A stretch of DNA of 64,000 nt. Origin: Verrucomicrobiaceae bacterium (GTDB lineage: Bacteria > Verrucomicrobiota > Verrucomicrobiia > Verrucomicrobiales > Verrucomicrobiaceae). Shown here piece by piece: positions 18,107 through 26,583 of this stretch. The translations under genes and the position numbers were made by a program. The notes under the pieces are model-generated. The model made no database searches and was not told the DNA's origin. It saw only the letters and a program-made list of their open reading frames with translations. The stretch spans positions 1 to 64,000 of the forward strand of contig JAIBCL010000018.1 in the NCBI GenBank assembly GCA_019694165.1. The letters are read 5' to 3'. Positions within the stretch are counted from its first letter, which is position 1. The number at the start of each line of letters is the position of its first letter.

Positions 18107-18604
18107 CTACGAGGTGCCGCGCCTGCGCCGCACGGGCTGGTCTTCCCACGAGAAGTCCGCCGTATCTTCCGGCAGCAGGAAGCCCTCCGGTCCGCGCTGG
18201 CTGTTCAGGTAGTCCTGCAAGATGACGACCGCCGCGAGTTGATCGACCACTTCGTTCCGCTCCCGCTTGCCGGTGACGCCCGCGCGCGCGAGCGCAGCCT
18301 CGGCTTCGACGGACGAGAGACGCTCGTCCACAAAATCGACGGGCACCTGATGTCGCAGTGCCTTGCTCAGACCGGCTCCAAATCTCTCCACCCGCTCCGC
18401 AGCTCCGCCTTTTTCGCCGCTCATGTGCAGCGGCATGCCGATGACGATCTTGCCGATGTGCTTGTCCCGCACGATGCGCGCGATCTCGCGCTCCGGCTCG
18501 TCCCGCGCCTCGATGGTCTTGAGCGGGCTGGCCACCAGCTCCAGCTCGTCGCTGATTGCGAGTCCGATGCGGACTGTGCCGTGGTCGATGGCGAGAATGC
18601 GCAT
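18107..18604 (-). CDS. ruvX: Putative pre-16S rRNA nuclease YqgF/RuvX
   Basis: A 165-residue RNase H-fold protein of the YqgF family, which processes the 5' end of 16S rRNA and was earlier proposed to be a Holliday-junction resolvase. It starts with MRILAIDHGTVRIGLAISD (first catalytic Asp), contains VIGMPLHMSGEKG and the second acidic motif VDERLSS, and ends with NEVVDQLAAVVILQDYL holding the third Asp. The length is typical, with a short Arg-rich tail. It is the last gene of the minus-strand operon, 24 bases after the phosphodiester glycosidase. Confidence 0.92.
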   Translation of the reverse strand: MRILAIDHGTVRIGLAISDELELVASPLKTIEARDEPEREIARIVRDKHIGKIVIGMPLHMSGEKGGAAERVERFGAGLSKALRHQVPVDFVDERLSSVEAEAALARAGVTGKRERNEVVDQLAAVVILQDYLNSQRGPEGFLLPEDTADFSWEDQPVRRRRGTS

Positions 18605-18628
18605 GGGATGCGGGACGAGGGTTGTTCT

Positions 18629-19555
18629 TCAACGGGGAACGATGGCGATGAAATTACGAACCGTGCTCCAACCTGGTTCGGAGATTTCTTCTCCGGCCGC
18701 AGTGCGCATCCAGATGGCGGAGGAACGGCCGCCGTCGAGATTGAGCGCCCGTTGCACCCGGAGGCCGGGCAGGACGCCGGGAGTGGCCAGCATCTCGGCG
18801 AGCTCGCCAAGGCTCGTGGATTTCACCACGCCAACTGCCCAGCCGTGGCCGCCATCGGTGGCGATGAAGGTGCGCGGGCGGGACTTCGAGCGGTCCAGTT
18901 TCGGGAGCGGCCTGCTCTCATCGACCAGGCGCGGGCCTGCCTGCACGAGATCCGTGGTGGCCGCGGCGTGGGAATACTCGCTGCGCCACAGCAGCCGCGG
19001 GCTTCCGCCCGTCGAGACAATCAAACCGCCGAGCAGGGTGGATGTCACCAGGCTGCCCGTCGGCTTTCCGTGCGAGACCATAAGACCCAGCGGCCGGAAT
19101 TCCGGCGTGAAGTAGCCGCCGTTCACCCCGCCCACGGCATTGATCTCGCGCATCGATGTCGCGATCTCGCCGCCGCCTGCATACGCGTGCGGCTGGTCGA
19201 TCACACGCAGGGCGCACTGGCGGCTGTCAAAGACGATCACGTCCATGTCAGCCGATGAGACGCCTTCGGACACGCGGCCCGTCACGCGCATGGCGCCCGC
19301 GGCGGCGAGGGCGCTGGTTGAAAGGTTCTCGATCCGCCAGCGATACGCGGCCGTCTCGGCGAGCGTCCGCCTCCGAGCCTGCACTTCCTCGTCGATGATG
19401 CGCGGATCGACGACCACGGGTTGCACCGCCGGCAAATCAGGCGGTGCGATGGAAGTCAGCACCTGGGCCGCTGGCGGCCTCACTGACGAAGTCTGCACGC
19501 ATGCCGCGAGACACGCTGCGGCACATGCCGTGGCTGCGGCGGAGCGCGCGTTCAT
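18629..19555 (-). CDS. Lipoprotein with phosphodiester glycosidase (NAGPA-like) domain
   Basis: A 308-residue protein with a lipoprotein signal (LAAC, Cys19). The mature part matches the phosphodiester glycosidase family, named for mammalian N-acetylglucosamine-1-phosphodiester alpha-N-acetylglucosaminidase. Its landmarks are MREINAVGGVNGGYFTPE, GLMVSHGKPTGSL, FIATDGGHGWAVG and, near the C-terminus, ALNLDGGRSSAIWM. Bacterial members act outside the cytoplasm and are proposed to remove GlcNAc from phosphodiester-linked or envelope glycans. It lies 3 bases downstream of rdgB in a tight operon that also encodes a PIG-L deacetylase and a NagB-like protein, which supports a role in amino-sugar recovery. 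Substrate inferred only. Confidence 0.82.
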   Translation of the reverse strand: MNARSAAATACAAACLAACVQTSSVRPPAAQVLTSIAPPDLPAVQPVVVDPRIIDEEVQARRRTLAETAAYRWRIENLSTSALAAAGAMRVTGRVSEGVSSADMDVIVFDSRQCALRVIDQPHAYAGGGEIATSMREINAVGGVNGGYFTPEFRPLGLMVSHGKPTGSLVTSTLLGGLIVSTGGSPRLLWRSEYSHAAATTDLVQAGPRLVDESRPLPKLDRSKSRPRTFIATDGGHGWAVGVVKSTSLGELAEMLATPGVLPGLRVQRALNLDGGRSSAIWMRTAAGEEISEPGWSTVRNFIAIVPR

Positions 19556-19558
19556 CCT

Positions 19559-20170
19559 TCACTTCTCCGGCTGCGCCGCGAGCCATTCGATCACCTGCGC
19601 CAGCGCACGCGCCCGGTGGCTGAGCCTGTTCTTCGTTTCCGACGGCAGCTCGCCAAAGGTTTGCGCGAATCCCTCCGGCACGAACAACGCATCGTAGCCA
19701 AACCCGCCTTCACCCTGCTCCGCCATCACGACTTCGCCCTCCACCGCGCCGCTGAATGTACGCAGCACGCTGCCACCGCGCGCCACCGCCATGCAGCAGC
19801 GGAAACGTGCGCAGATTCTCGCCCCCTCGCCGGCACCCGGCATCTTCGCCAGTTCGCGCTTCAGCTTTTCGCGATTGTCCGCATCAGTCGCCCGCTCGCC
19901 GGCATAGCGCGCAGACTTCACGCCGGGCTGCCCGCCCAACGAATCGACCTCGAGACCCGAGTCGTCCGAGAGCACCAGCACATCCTGCAGCTCGCGGCTG
20001 GCACCCTCGGCCTTGATGATCGCGTTCGCCTCGAATGTATCTCCCGTCTCCTCCGGCAACGCGAGTGCGGGGTGCGCCCGCATGTCGAGCACGCGCCACG
20101 AGGGTCCGAGCATCAACTGGATTTCCGCCGTCTTGTGGGCGTTCGAGGTGGCGACGAGGAGCTGCTGCAT
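19559..20170 (-). CDS. rdgB: XTP/dITP diphosphatase (non-canonical purine NTPase)
   Basis: RdgB/HAM1 hydrolyses dITP, XTP and ITP to monophosphates and keeps deaminated purines out of nucleic acids. The 203 residues start LLVATSNAHKTAEIQ (nucleotide-binding SNxxK motif) and contain LSDDSGLEVDSLGGQPGVKSARYAG, GYDALFVPEG and the C-terminal SHRARAL. ATG 20170 is chosen because the family motif follows immediately; the longer frame to 20326 would add 52 Arg/Pro-rich residues and overlap the PIG-L gene. It is a housekeeping gene inside the amino-sugar operon. Confidence 0.93.
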   Translation of the reverse strand: MQQLLVATSNAHKTAEIQLMLGPSWRVLDMRAHPALALPEETGDTFEANAIIKAEGASRELQDVLVLSDDSGLEVDSLGGQPGVKSARYAGERATDADNREKLKRELAKMPGAGEGARICARFRCCMAVARGGSVLRTFSGAVEGEVVMAEQGEGGFGYDALFVPEGFAQTFGELPSETKNRLSHRARALAQVIEWLAAQPEK

Positions 20171-20252
20171 GGTGCGCGGATGCGGATGAAACGCATTCAC
20201 ACCTAGCAGGCCCGCGCCCGCATCCAAGTCCGAAATCCCCCGTGCTGCGGTT

Positions 20253-20963
20253 TCACCACGCGCGGGTGCGCTTGAAGGCGGCGTGCGGGCGGAAGGCTTC
20301 CGCGGCCGCCGTGCCCGCCTGCGCACCGCGAGTGCGGCATTGCAGCCGCATCAGCTCCAGCAGCGGCGAAAAGTCGCCGTCTGCTCCTCGTGCCACCTGG
20401 CTCTTGTGGCACGCGAGCATCTTCTCCTTCAACTCGACGAACCCGCTCACGTCCACGAAGAATGACGGCGTAAATCCGTGCGTCTGGATCGTGTCCATCC
20501 ACCACAACGCGGGCGGCACGCCGAGAGCCGGTGACTTGGTCTTGTGCCCGCGCGACGCGCAGAACCACGACGCCGCCTCCGCCAGCGCGGAGGCAGCGCG
20601 GTGATCGGGATGATAGTCCTCGCGGGCGTGGGCCAGCACCAGCGTGGGCCGAAACCGCCGCATGATTTCGATCACGCGCGACCGCTGCTCGGGCTCATCC
20701 ATCAGGCGGCCATCGCTGAACTCGCCGGAGAACAGCTCCGCCCCGAGCAGTTTCGCCGCCGCACGCATCTCCCCACGCCGGGTGGCGGCGAGGTTCTTCG
20801 CCGGCTTGCTCGACCGGCCTTTGTCGCCGCGGCACAGCACGGCGATGCCGATGGCCGCGCCGTCGGCTTTCGCGCGCGCCAGCGTGCCGGCGCAGAGCAG
20901 CTCGGCGTCGTCGGGATGGGCGACGACGGCGAGCACACGCTCGTTTGCAAAGCTCAGCTTCAT
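20253..20963 (-). CDS. PIG-L/LmbE family N-acetyl-sugar deacetylase
   Basis: A 236-residue zinc-dependent deacetylase of the PIG-L family, which removes acetyl from GlcNAc in GlcNAc-PI, GlcNAc-malate, diacetylchitobiose or related substrates. The zinc motif AHPDDAE lies at residues 15-21; RxxE-type and HxDHR-type residues follow (GEMRAAAKLLG, and HAREDYHPDHRAAS with the distal His ligands). No signal peptide, so it is cytoplasmic. Its ATG is one base after the stop of the NagB-like gene (TGAAATG), implying translational coupling. In this operon it could supply the deacetylated amino sugar that the NagB-like protein uses. Bacillithiol synthesis is an alternative, but no partner gene for that is nearby. 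Confidence 0.85.
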   Translation of the reverse strand: MKLSFANERVLAVVAHPDDAELLCAGTLARAKADGAAIGIAVLCRGDKGRSSKPAKNLAATRRGEMRAAAKLLGAELFSGEFSDGRLMDEPEQRSRVIEIMRRFRPTLVLAHAREDYHPDHRAASALAEAASWFCASRGHKTKSPALGVPPALWWMDTIQTHGFTPSFFVDVSGFVELKEKMLACHKSQVARGADGDFSPLLELMRLQCRTRGAQAGTAAAEAFRPHAAFKRTRAW

Positions 20964-20964
20964 T

Positions 20965-21789
20965 TCATCTCAACTGGATGTGCGGCGGCGCCGCGACGCA
21001 ATCGGCCACGGTGATCCTTGCATCGGCGTGCAGGCGCAGCAGCGATGCGGGACATGCGGACGTGATGGGGCCGTGCAGCACGCGGCGCACCACGGCGCTC
21101 TGCCACGGACGATTGCAGTAAAAGCGCAGCCGGCGCGCGGCGAGGATTTCCTTCATGCCGACGGTCACCGCGCGCCGCGGAATCACCTCGATGCCGCCGC
21201 CGACGGTGACTGAATTGATTGTGCGCGTCTCGCGCGAGAGGGTGAGCACCCGCGAGGGAAGCGCGGCGAAATCCCCGGCCGACATCGTCTCGCCCGGCTC
21301 GGGCGGCTCGTTGAAGGCGATGTGCCCGTTGATGCCGATGCCGCCGAAGCATGCATCCACGCCGCCGCGCGCATCGATCATGCTCTGAAGCGCGCCGGGG
21401 TCGCGCGGATCAGGGAAGACGCGGTTCTCCGGCCGCGGTACGAGATCGGAATCGAGCCGCGAGTAGAACGCGCGGTCCATGTAGCCGCGAAAACTCAGCG
21501 GGTGATCCGTCGGCACGAACTCGTCGGAGTCGGTGAGATACTCGTCCATGTTGATGAGCATGACGTCACGGCAGTCGAGCCGCCCGGAGTTGATCGCCTC
21601 AGCGAGAATCGGAAACTGATCGACCGGCCCGACGGGAATGATGAGCGTGGCCGCGGGCTTCACGCGGATTTCCTGCATCATCGCATCGGCGAGGTCGCGC
21701 GCGATGGACGCCATGTCTCCGAGCATCCGGATTTTCACCGATGTGCCCTGGCCGAGTTCGGCGGCGGAGATGCGCAGGTAATCGTGCAT
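20965..21789 (-). CDS. NagB-like glucosamine-6-phosphate deaminase/isomerase
   Basis: A 274-residue member of the NagB family, which converts glucosamine 6-phosphate to fructose 6-phosphate and ammonia. The catalytic-base region INMDEYLTDSDEF is intact (Asp82, equivalent to E. coli Asp72), as are HPLSFRGYM and GHIAFNEP (His156 and Glu161, equivalent to His143 and Glu148). The residue equivalent to Asp141 is Asn154: the motif reads GIGINGHIAF where NagB normally has NDGH. This changes the ring-opening triad and may mean altered activity or substrate. The start codon abuts the stop of the isomerase gene (TGAATG). Family certain, reaction likely but not proved. Confidence 0.82.
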   Translation of the reverse strand: MHDYLRISAAELGQGTSVKIRMLGDMASIARDLADAMMQEIRVKPAATLIIPVGPVDQFPILAEAINSGRLDCRDVMLINMDEYLTDSDEFVPTDHPLSFRGYMDRAFYSRLDSDLVPRPENRVFPDPRDPGALQSMIDARGGVDACFGGIGINGHIAFNEPPEPGETMSAGDFAALPSRVLTLSRETRTINSVTVGGGIEVIPRRAVTVGMKEILAARRLRFYCNRPWQSAVVRRVLHGPITSACPASLLRLHADARITVADCVAAPPHIQLR

Positions 21790-23154
21790 TCAGTTGAGAA
21801 ACGAAACGTTCGTCAGCCGGGCGAACCGACGCAGCTTGTCCGCGTGCCGGCCCTCGGCGATGGACAGGTGATGAGGCATTCCCGCGTGGCAGAGTTCATC
21901 GAACCAGCGTGGCACGGAACGCTCGAGATGGAGCGCGATGGAATTGCCTGCGAGCGGCAGCTTCAGTCTCTCCGTGCGCGCCTCGACCGCCATCAGGTGA
22001 TAGCGACCGTCGCACGACCAGAGGCGAAAGAGGGTGACATCCATGCCGGCCCGCAGTTCGGCATCCACGCAGAGCGGCTTGCGGTTGTTGAAATGACGCG
22101 CAAGCCGCGGGCCGCCCGGCTCGCCAGCGGCGGGGCAAAGCTGAAACGGCGCCATGCCCGGATGCCACGCGGTGATGGTGTGCTCGTCGTGCGCGAGCCA
22201 GTCGGTGATGAACGAGGGACCGGCGCCGATGAGTTCGGAAATGAGGGCGCAGAGCGCGCCGTCCGCATCGCCTTCGAGCGCGACGGCCTTGTGCTCGGAG
22301 GCGAGGCGCGCCATCGCGAGGTAGGGCCACTGTCCGACGAGATCGGGCAGCTCCGGCCAGCAGCGCACCGCGAGCGCGGCGAGTCCTTGCGAGGCCATCG
22401 TTTCCTCCATCGCGAGCGAGTAGCGGGCGTCCGTGTCGAGCTCCGCATCTCCGATGCCTTCCTCCGCCGGGAGCCGGAGCGCGCGAATCTTGTCCAGCTC
22501 CGCCTTCACCCGGGTTTCGTCCATCGTTCGCGCAAGTTCGATGAACTCGTGCAGGCCGAGTTGCACGAGATGCGCCCCGAGCGAGCGGGTGAGGCACGCT
22601 GAATCCACCGCCATGTTGGAGAAGCCGGGCACATGCGAACCGACCAGACCGCCCTTCGCGCGCTTGATGGCACATGCGGCATGGATGAGATGCATCGCAT
22701 CGCCAAGCGCAGTTTTGGTCGCGGGATCATGTGGCGGGCCATAGACGATCTCGAATGGCTGATGAAGCTGCCGCAGCACCGACGCGAAGAGGTGCTGACC
22801 CACGAGCGCGCAGGCTGTGACCTTGTCCGCGCCGGGTCGTTCGGGCGTGGCCCACAGCAGCACAGGGTCATTCCAAATCTGCCCGATCGTCGGCGCGAGA
22901 CGGCCGTCGCCGATGGTAGGCTGCACGATGGTGAGCGTGCTCACACCGGAGGCGCGCAAGCCCGCGAGGGCCTCGCGGAGTGATTCATCGTCCGCTGCGC
23001 GCGCCTTTGTGACGGCACCGAAGCCGAGCGCGTTCAGCGCATCCAGCGCCGCGGCCTCGATCTCCTTCGCCCACTCCACATCGAAGCCGGGACGCTTCCG
23101 CCCGATGACCAGCAGGCCGGGGTTGAGAGTGGGGACTGAACCGGAGCCGCTCAT
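21790..23154 (-). CDS. L-fucose/L-arabinose isomerase-like protein
   Basis: A 454-residue protein of the L-fucose isomerase-like superfamily of metal-dependent aldose-ketose isomerases. Early landmarks are TIVQPTIGDGRLAP and IWNDPVLLWATPE. The core holds GSHVPGFSNMAVD and the metal-site region ALEGDADGAL, followed by FITDWLAHDEHTITAWHPG with the Asp and His ligands. It lacks a signal peptide. It lies 7 bases from the aldehyde dehydrogenase and abuts the NagB-like gene. The sugar is unknown; the surrounding genes point to a hexose or amino-sugar route rather than classic fucose catabolism, since no fuculokinase or fuculose-phosphate aldolase is nearby. Confidence 0.8.
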   Translation of the reverse strand: MSGSGSVPTLNPGLLVIGRKRPGFDVEWAKEIEAAALDALNALGFGAVTKARAADDESLREALAGLRASGVSTLTIVQPTIGDGRLAPTIGQIWNDPVLLWATPERPGADKVTACALVGQHLFASVLRQLHQPFEIVYGPPHDPATKTALGDAMHLIHAACAIKRAKGGLVGSHVPGFSNMAVDSACLTRSLGAHLVQLGLHEFIELARTMDETRVKAELDKIRALRLPAEEGIGDAELDTDARYSLAMEETMASQGLAALAVRCWPELPDLVGQWPYLAMARLASEHKAVALEGDADGALCALISELIGAGPSFITDWLAHDEHTITAWHPGMAPFQLCPAAGEPGGPRLARHFNNRKPLCVDAELRAGMDVTLFRLWSCDGRYHLMAVEARTERLKLPLAGNSIALHLERSVPRWFDELCHAGMPHHLSIAEGRHADKLRRFARLTNVSFLN

Positions 23155-23161
23155 GCGCGCT

Positions 23162-24589
23162 TCAATTGATCACGAACGACGCATGTTTGGTTTCGAGGAA
23201 GGCGTCGAGGCCCTCCGCTCCGAGTTCGCGCCCCCAGCCGCTCTGCTTCACGCCGCCGAAGGGTGCATTGCTCGTGGTTGGCACGCCATCATTGATGCCG
23301 ATCATGCCGGCTTCGAGCACGTCCATCAGGCGGAAGGCGCGGTTGAGATCACGCGTGAAGACGTAGGCGGCGAGGCCATAAGGCGTGTCATTCGCGCTCT
23401 CCACGGCCTCGGCTTCGGCGTCGAAGACGTTCACATAGGCGACGGGCGCGAAGGTTTCCTCACACATGCCGAGCGATGCGCCGGGCACATCGGTGAGGAC
23501 GGCTGGTTCGAGGAAGCTGCCGCCCGCTTTGTCCATCCGCCGGCCGCCCCAGAGCAGCTTCGCGCCGCGGGCCTGTGCGTCAGTGATGTGTTTCAGCGCG
23601 TTGTCGGCGGCAGTGGCATTGATCAGCGGTCCGATCTCAACACCGGCTTCGAGACCGTTGCCGACTTTCAGAGCCTTCACGCGGCTGACAAAGGCGGGGA
23701 TAAACTGTTCTGCGATGCCCCGCTGCACATAGACACGATTGGCCGCGATGCATGACTGGCCGGTGTTTCGGAACTTGGCGATCATCGTCTGCTCGACGGC
23801 AGTGGCGGGGTCGGCGTCGTCAAACACGATCACGGGCGAGTGGCCGCCGAGCTCTAGCGAGAGCGGCTTCACCTGCGCGGCGGCACCGGCGATGAGTTTC
23901 TTCCCAACTTCGGTCGAGCCCGTGAAGGTGATCTTCCGGCAGCGCGGGTTTTCGAGAAACTCAGCCGCAATCTCCGATGCGACACCGGCGACGAGCTGGA
24001 ACACGCCTGCTGGCACGCCCGCCTCGTGGACGCACTCGGACAGGAGCGCCGCGCAGACCGGCGTGGCGCTGGCTGGTTTCAGCACCACGGTGCAGCCGGC
24101 GGCGAGCGCGGGCGCGATCTTCCGCACGGCGAGCACGAGTGGAAAATTCCACGGACTGATGGCGGCGACGACACCGACGGGTGTCTTGACGACGACGTGG
24201 CGCTTCCCGTCGGCCTGCGGCGGAATCGTGCGGCCGTAGCCGCGCCGTGCCTCCTCGGCAAACCACCGCAGATGGTCGATGGTCATGGCTACCTCTCCGT
24301 GGCTCTGCGCGAGCGGCTTGCCGTTTTCCAGAGTGATGGTGCGCGCGATCTCGTCCTTCCGCCGCTCGATCCCGGTGGCGATCTTCAGGAGAAAATCACC
24401 ACGCGTTTTGCCGACGACGTTCCGCCATGACGCAAACGCCGCGTGCGCGTGGGCCAGAGCCTGCGCGACATGCGCGCGGTCACACGCGCACATCTGTGCG
24501 AAGATCTCTCCCGTCGCCGGATTGCGCACCGGCAGCAGCGTCCCGGTGGTGACGAACTCTCCATTGAGATAGAGCGGGAGCGTTTTCAT
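23162..24589 (-). CDS. NAD(P)-dependent aldehyde dehydrogenase (succinate-semialdehyde dehydrogenase-like)
   Basis: A 475-residue class I aldehyde dehydrogenase closest by motif to GabD-type enzymes. It shows PWNFPLVLAVRKIAPALAAG (cofactor pocket), FTGSTEVGKKL, the general base in LSLELGGHSPV, the catalytic Cys in NTGQSCIAANRVYVQ, and TSNAPFGGVKQSG-type C-terminal signature (NAPFGGVKQSGWGRE). ATG 24589 overlaps the aldolase stop as ATGA, indicating translational coupling; the longer frame to 24880 would add 97 Arg-rich residues. In context it may oxidise an aldehyde (for example glyceraldehyde) released by the neighbouring aldolase or isomerase route. Substrate not determined by sequence. Confidence 0.9.
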   Translation of the reverse strand: MKTLPLYLNGEFVTTGTLLPVRNPATGEIFAQMCACDRAHVAQALAHAHAAFASWRNVVGKTRGDFLLKIATGIERRKDEIARTITLENGKPLAQSHGEVAMTIDHLRWFAEEARRGYGRTIPPQADGKRHVVVKTPVGVVAAISPWNFPLVLAVRKIAPALAAGCTVVLKPASATPVCAALLSECVHEAGVPAGVFQLVAGVASEIAAEFLENPRCRKITFTGSTEVGKKLIAGAAAQVKPLSLELGGHSPVIVFDDADPATAVEQTMIAKFRNTGQSCIAANRVYVQRGIAEQFIPAFVSRVKALKVGNGLEAGVEIGPLINATAADNALKHITDAQARGAKLLWGGRRMDKAGGSFLEPAVLTDVPGASLGMCEETFAPVAYVNVFDAEAEAVESANDTPYGLAAYVFTRDLNRAFRLMDVLEAGMIGINDGVPTTSNAPFGGVKQSGWGRELGAEGLDAFLETKHASFVIN

Positions 24590-25239
24590 TGCGCCTGCGC
24601 CACGGCCTTTGCCCAGTCTTTGAGAAACACATCGAGCCCCGTGTCGGTGAGCGGATGGTCGTAGAGCAGCTTCAGCACGTCGAAGAACATGGTGCAGACG
24701 TCCGACCCGGCGAGCGCGGCCTGGAGGACGTGTTCCGGATGGCGTACGGCGGCGGTGAGTATCTGCGTCTTGAAGTCGTAGTTGTCGTAGATGGTGCGAA
24801 TCTGCCGCACGAGGTCCATGCCGACGTGGCCGACGAAGTCGAGCCGGCCGACGAAGGGGCTGATGTACGTGGCGCCGCACTTTGCCGCGAGCAGCGCCTG
24901 AAGCGGGGAGAAATTGAGCGTGACGTTGGTCTTGATGCCGTCGGCGGAGAGTTCCTTCACCGCCATGAGGCCCTCGCGGATGACGGGCACTTTCACCACG
25001 ACGTTGGGGCCGAGCTTCGCCAGCGCGCGTCCTTCCTTCACGATCGTTGGCGCATCCGTGGCGATGGTCTCGAGCGAAACGGGACCGTTCACCACTTCCA
25101 AAATCTCGCGATAGACATCGCCGGGCTTCCGGCCCGTTTTCATCACATGTGTCGGATTTGTGGTCACGCCGTCAACGATGCCCCAGCTCCAGGCTTCCTT
25201 GATCTGCGCGACGTCGGCGGTATCGATGAAGAGTTTCAT
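24586..25239 (-). CDS. Fructose-6-phosphate aldolase/transaldolase-like protein
   Basis: A 217-residue TIM-barrel aldolase of the FSA/TalC group. It starts MKLFIDTADVAQIKEA, has GVTTNPTHV, the Schiff-base lysine in VVVKVPVI (Lys83), NVTLNFSPLQALLAAKCGA and ISPFVGRLD. The length is that of fructose-6-phosphate aldolase rather than full transaldolase, so it may split fructose 6-phosphate into dihydroxyacetone and glyceraldehyde 3-phosphate or transfer a dihydroxyacetone unit. It is the first gene of the minus-strand operon. A fructose-6-phosphate-using aldolase next to a NagB-like, fructose-6-phosphate-forming protein is a coherent pathway. Confidence 0.88.
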   Translation of the reverse strand: MKLFIDTADVAQIKEAWSWGIVDGVTTNPTHVMKTGRKPGDVYREILEVVNGPVSLETIATDAPTIVKEGRALAKLGPNVVVKVPVIREGLMAVKELSADGIKTNVTLNFSPLQALLAAKCGATYISPFVGRLDFVGHVGMDLVRQIRTIYDNYDFKTQILTAAVRHPEHVLQAALAGSDVCTMFFDVLKLLYDHPLTDTGLDVFLKDWAKAVAQAQ

Positions 25240-25357
25240 GGCGTGCGGCGGTGAGGTTCAGGGTGCGCGTGCCGGTCGTCCAGCAAAACGACCCTGCGAA
25301 AATTGTGCTGCCAAAATTGCTCTGGACTCGCCGCTCCCGGCTCCCGACGATGCGCGC

Positions 25358-26578
25358 ATGTCCTTCGTCACGCACCTCGAATGCGCCAACTGCGGCCAGC
25401 GCTACGACGCGGCGCTGATCCACAACCTCTGCACCGCCTGCCAGCGTCCGCTCTGGGTGCGCTACGATCTTCCGGCGTTGAAAGCCGCGTTTCCGAAGCG
25501 CAAGCTAGCCGGCCGGCCGCCCACCATGTGGCGCTATCTCGAGATGCTCCCCGTGCGCGACGCGGTGCACATCGTCTCGCTGACGGAAACGGTCACGCCG
25601 ATCCTCGAGACGAAGCGGCTCGCGTCACACTTCGGCGTGGAGCGGCTTTACATGAAGGACGAGAGCCGGCTGCCCACCGGCAGCTTCAAGTCCCGCGGCA
25701 TGGCGATGGCGATCTCGAAGGCGAAGGAGTTTGGCATCACGAAGGTGGCGGTGCCGACTGCCGGCAATGCAGGCGGCGCGCTGGCCGCCTATGCGGCGCG
25801 CGCGGGGATGGAGGCGTTCGTTTTCATGCCCGACGACACGCCGGTCATCAACCAGAAGGAATGTTTCCTCGCCGGTGCGAAAACGTTTCTGGTCAACGGC
25901 CTCATCACCGACTGCGGGCGCATCGTCGGCGAAGGCAAGGCGAAGAAAGGCTGGTTCGATGTCTCGACGCTCAAGGAGCCGTATCGAATCGAGGGCAAGA
26001 AGACCATGGGTCTCGAACTCGCGGAGCAGTTCGACTGGGAACTGCCCGACGTGATCCTCTACCCAACCGGCGGCGGCACCGGACTCATCGGAATGTGGAA
26101 GGCATTTGCTGAACTCGACGCGCTCGGCTGGCTCACGTCGCCAAAGAAGCCGCGGATGATTTCGTGTCAGAGCGACGGTTGTGCGCCGATCGCCGAGGCG
26201 TTCCGGAAAGGCGAACGCTTTGCCACGAAATTCGAAAACGCCGCCACGATCGCCAGCGGCATCCGCGTGCCGGCTGCCGTGGGTGACTTCATGATCCTCG
26301 ATGCCGTGCGCGAAAGCGGCGGCGTGGCCATGGCGACCCCGGAGGCAGACATCCCCAGGTGGATGCAACTCGCCGCATCGAGCGAGGGCATCGCACTCTG
26401 TCCCGAGACGGCGGTTTGCCTCGGCGCGCTCGAAGTGCTGCTGGCGCAAAAGAAAATCAAACCGGACGAGCGCATCCTCATCTTCAACACGGGCGCGGCG
26501 CAGAAATACCCGGAGGCCGTGCGGGAGAAGCTGTCGCGGCTCGACTGCACGAAACCGATCGACTGGGAGGCGATCTGA
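25358..26578 (+). CDS. thrC: Threonine synthase
   Basis: A PLP enzyme that converts O-phosphohomoserine to threonine. The 406 residues begin with a zinc-ribbon-like segment (CANCG...CTACQ) usual in this threonine synthase branch. Then come the PLP lysine motif LPTGSFKSRGMAMA, the VPTAGNAGGALAAYAARAG phosphate loop and LYPTGGGTGLIGMWKA, all family landmarks. ATG 25358 is preferred because the zinc ribbon follows at once; the longer frame from 25160 would overlap the start of the divergent aldolase gene. The D-2-hydroxyacid dehydrogenase starts 5 bases downstream, forming an operon with an amino-acid biosynthesis flavour. Confidence 0.92.
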   Translation: MSFVTHLECANCGQRYDAALIHNLCTACQRPLWVRYDLPALKAAFPKRKLAGRPPTMWRYLEMLPVRDAVHIVSLTETVTPILETKRLASHFGVERLYMKDESRLPTGSFKSRGMAMAISKAKEFGITKVAVPTAGNAGGALAAYAARAGMEAFVFMPDDTPVINQKECFLAGAKTFLVNGLITDCGRIVGEGKAKKGWFDVSTLKEPYRIEGKKTMGLELAEQFDWELPDVILYPTGGGTGLIGMWKAFAELDALGWLTSPKKPRMISCQSDGCAPIAEAFRKGERFATKFENAATIASGIRVPAAVGDFMILDAVRESGGVAMATPEADIPRWMQLAASSEGIALCPETAVCLGALEVLLAQKKIKPDERILIFNTGAAQKYPEAVREKLSRLDCTKPIDWEAI

Positions 26579-26583
26579 GCCAC

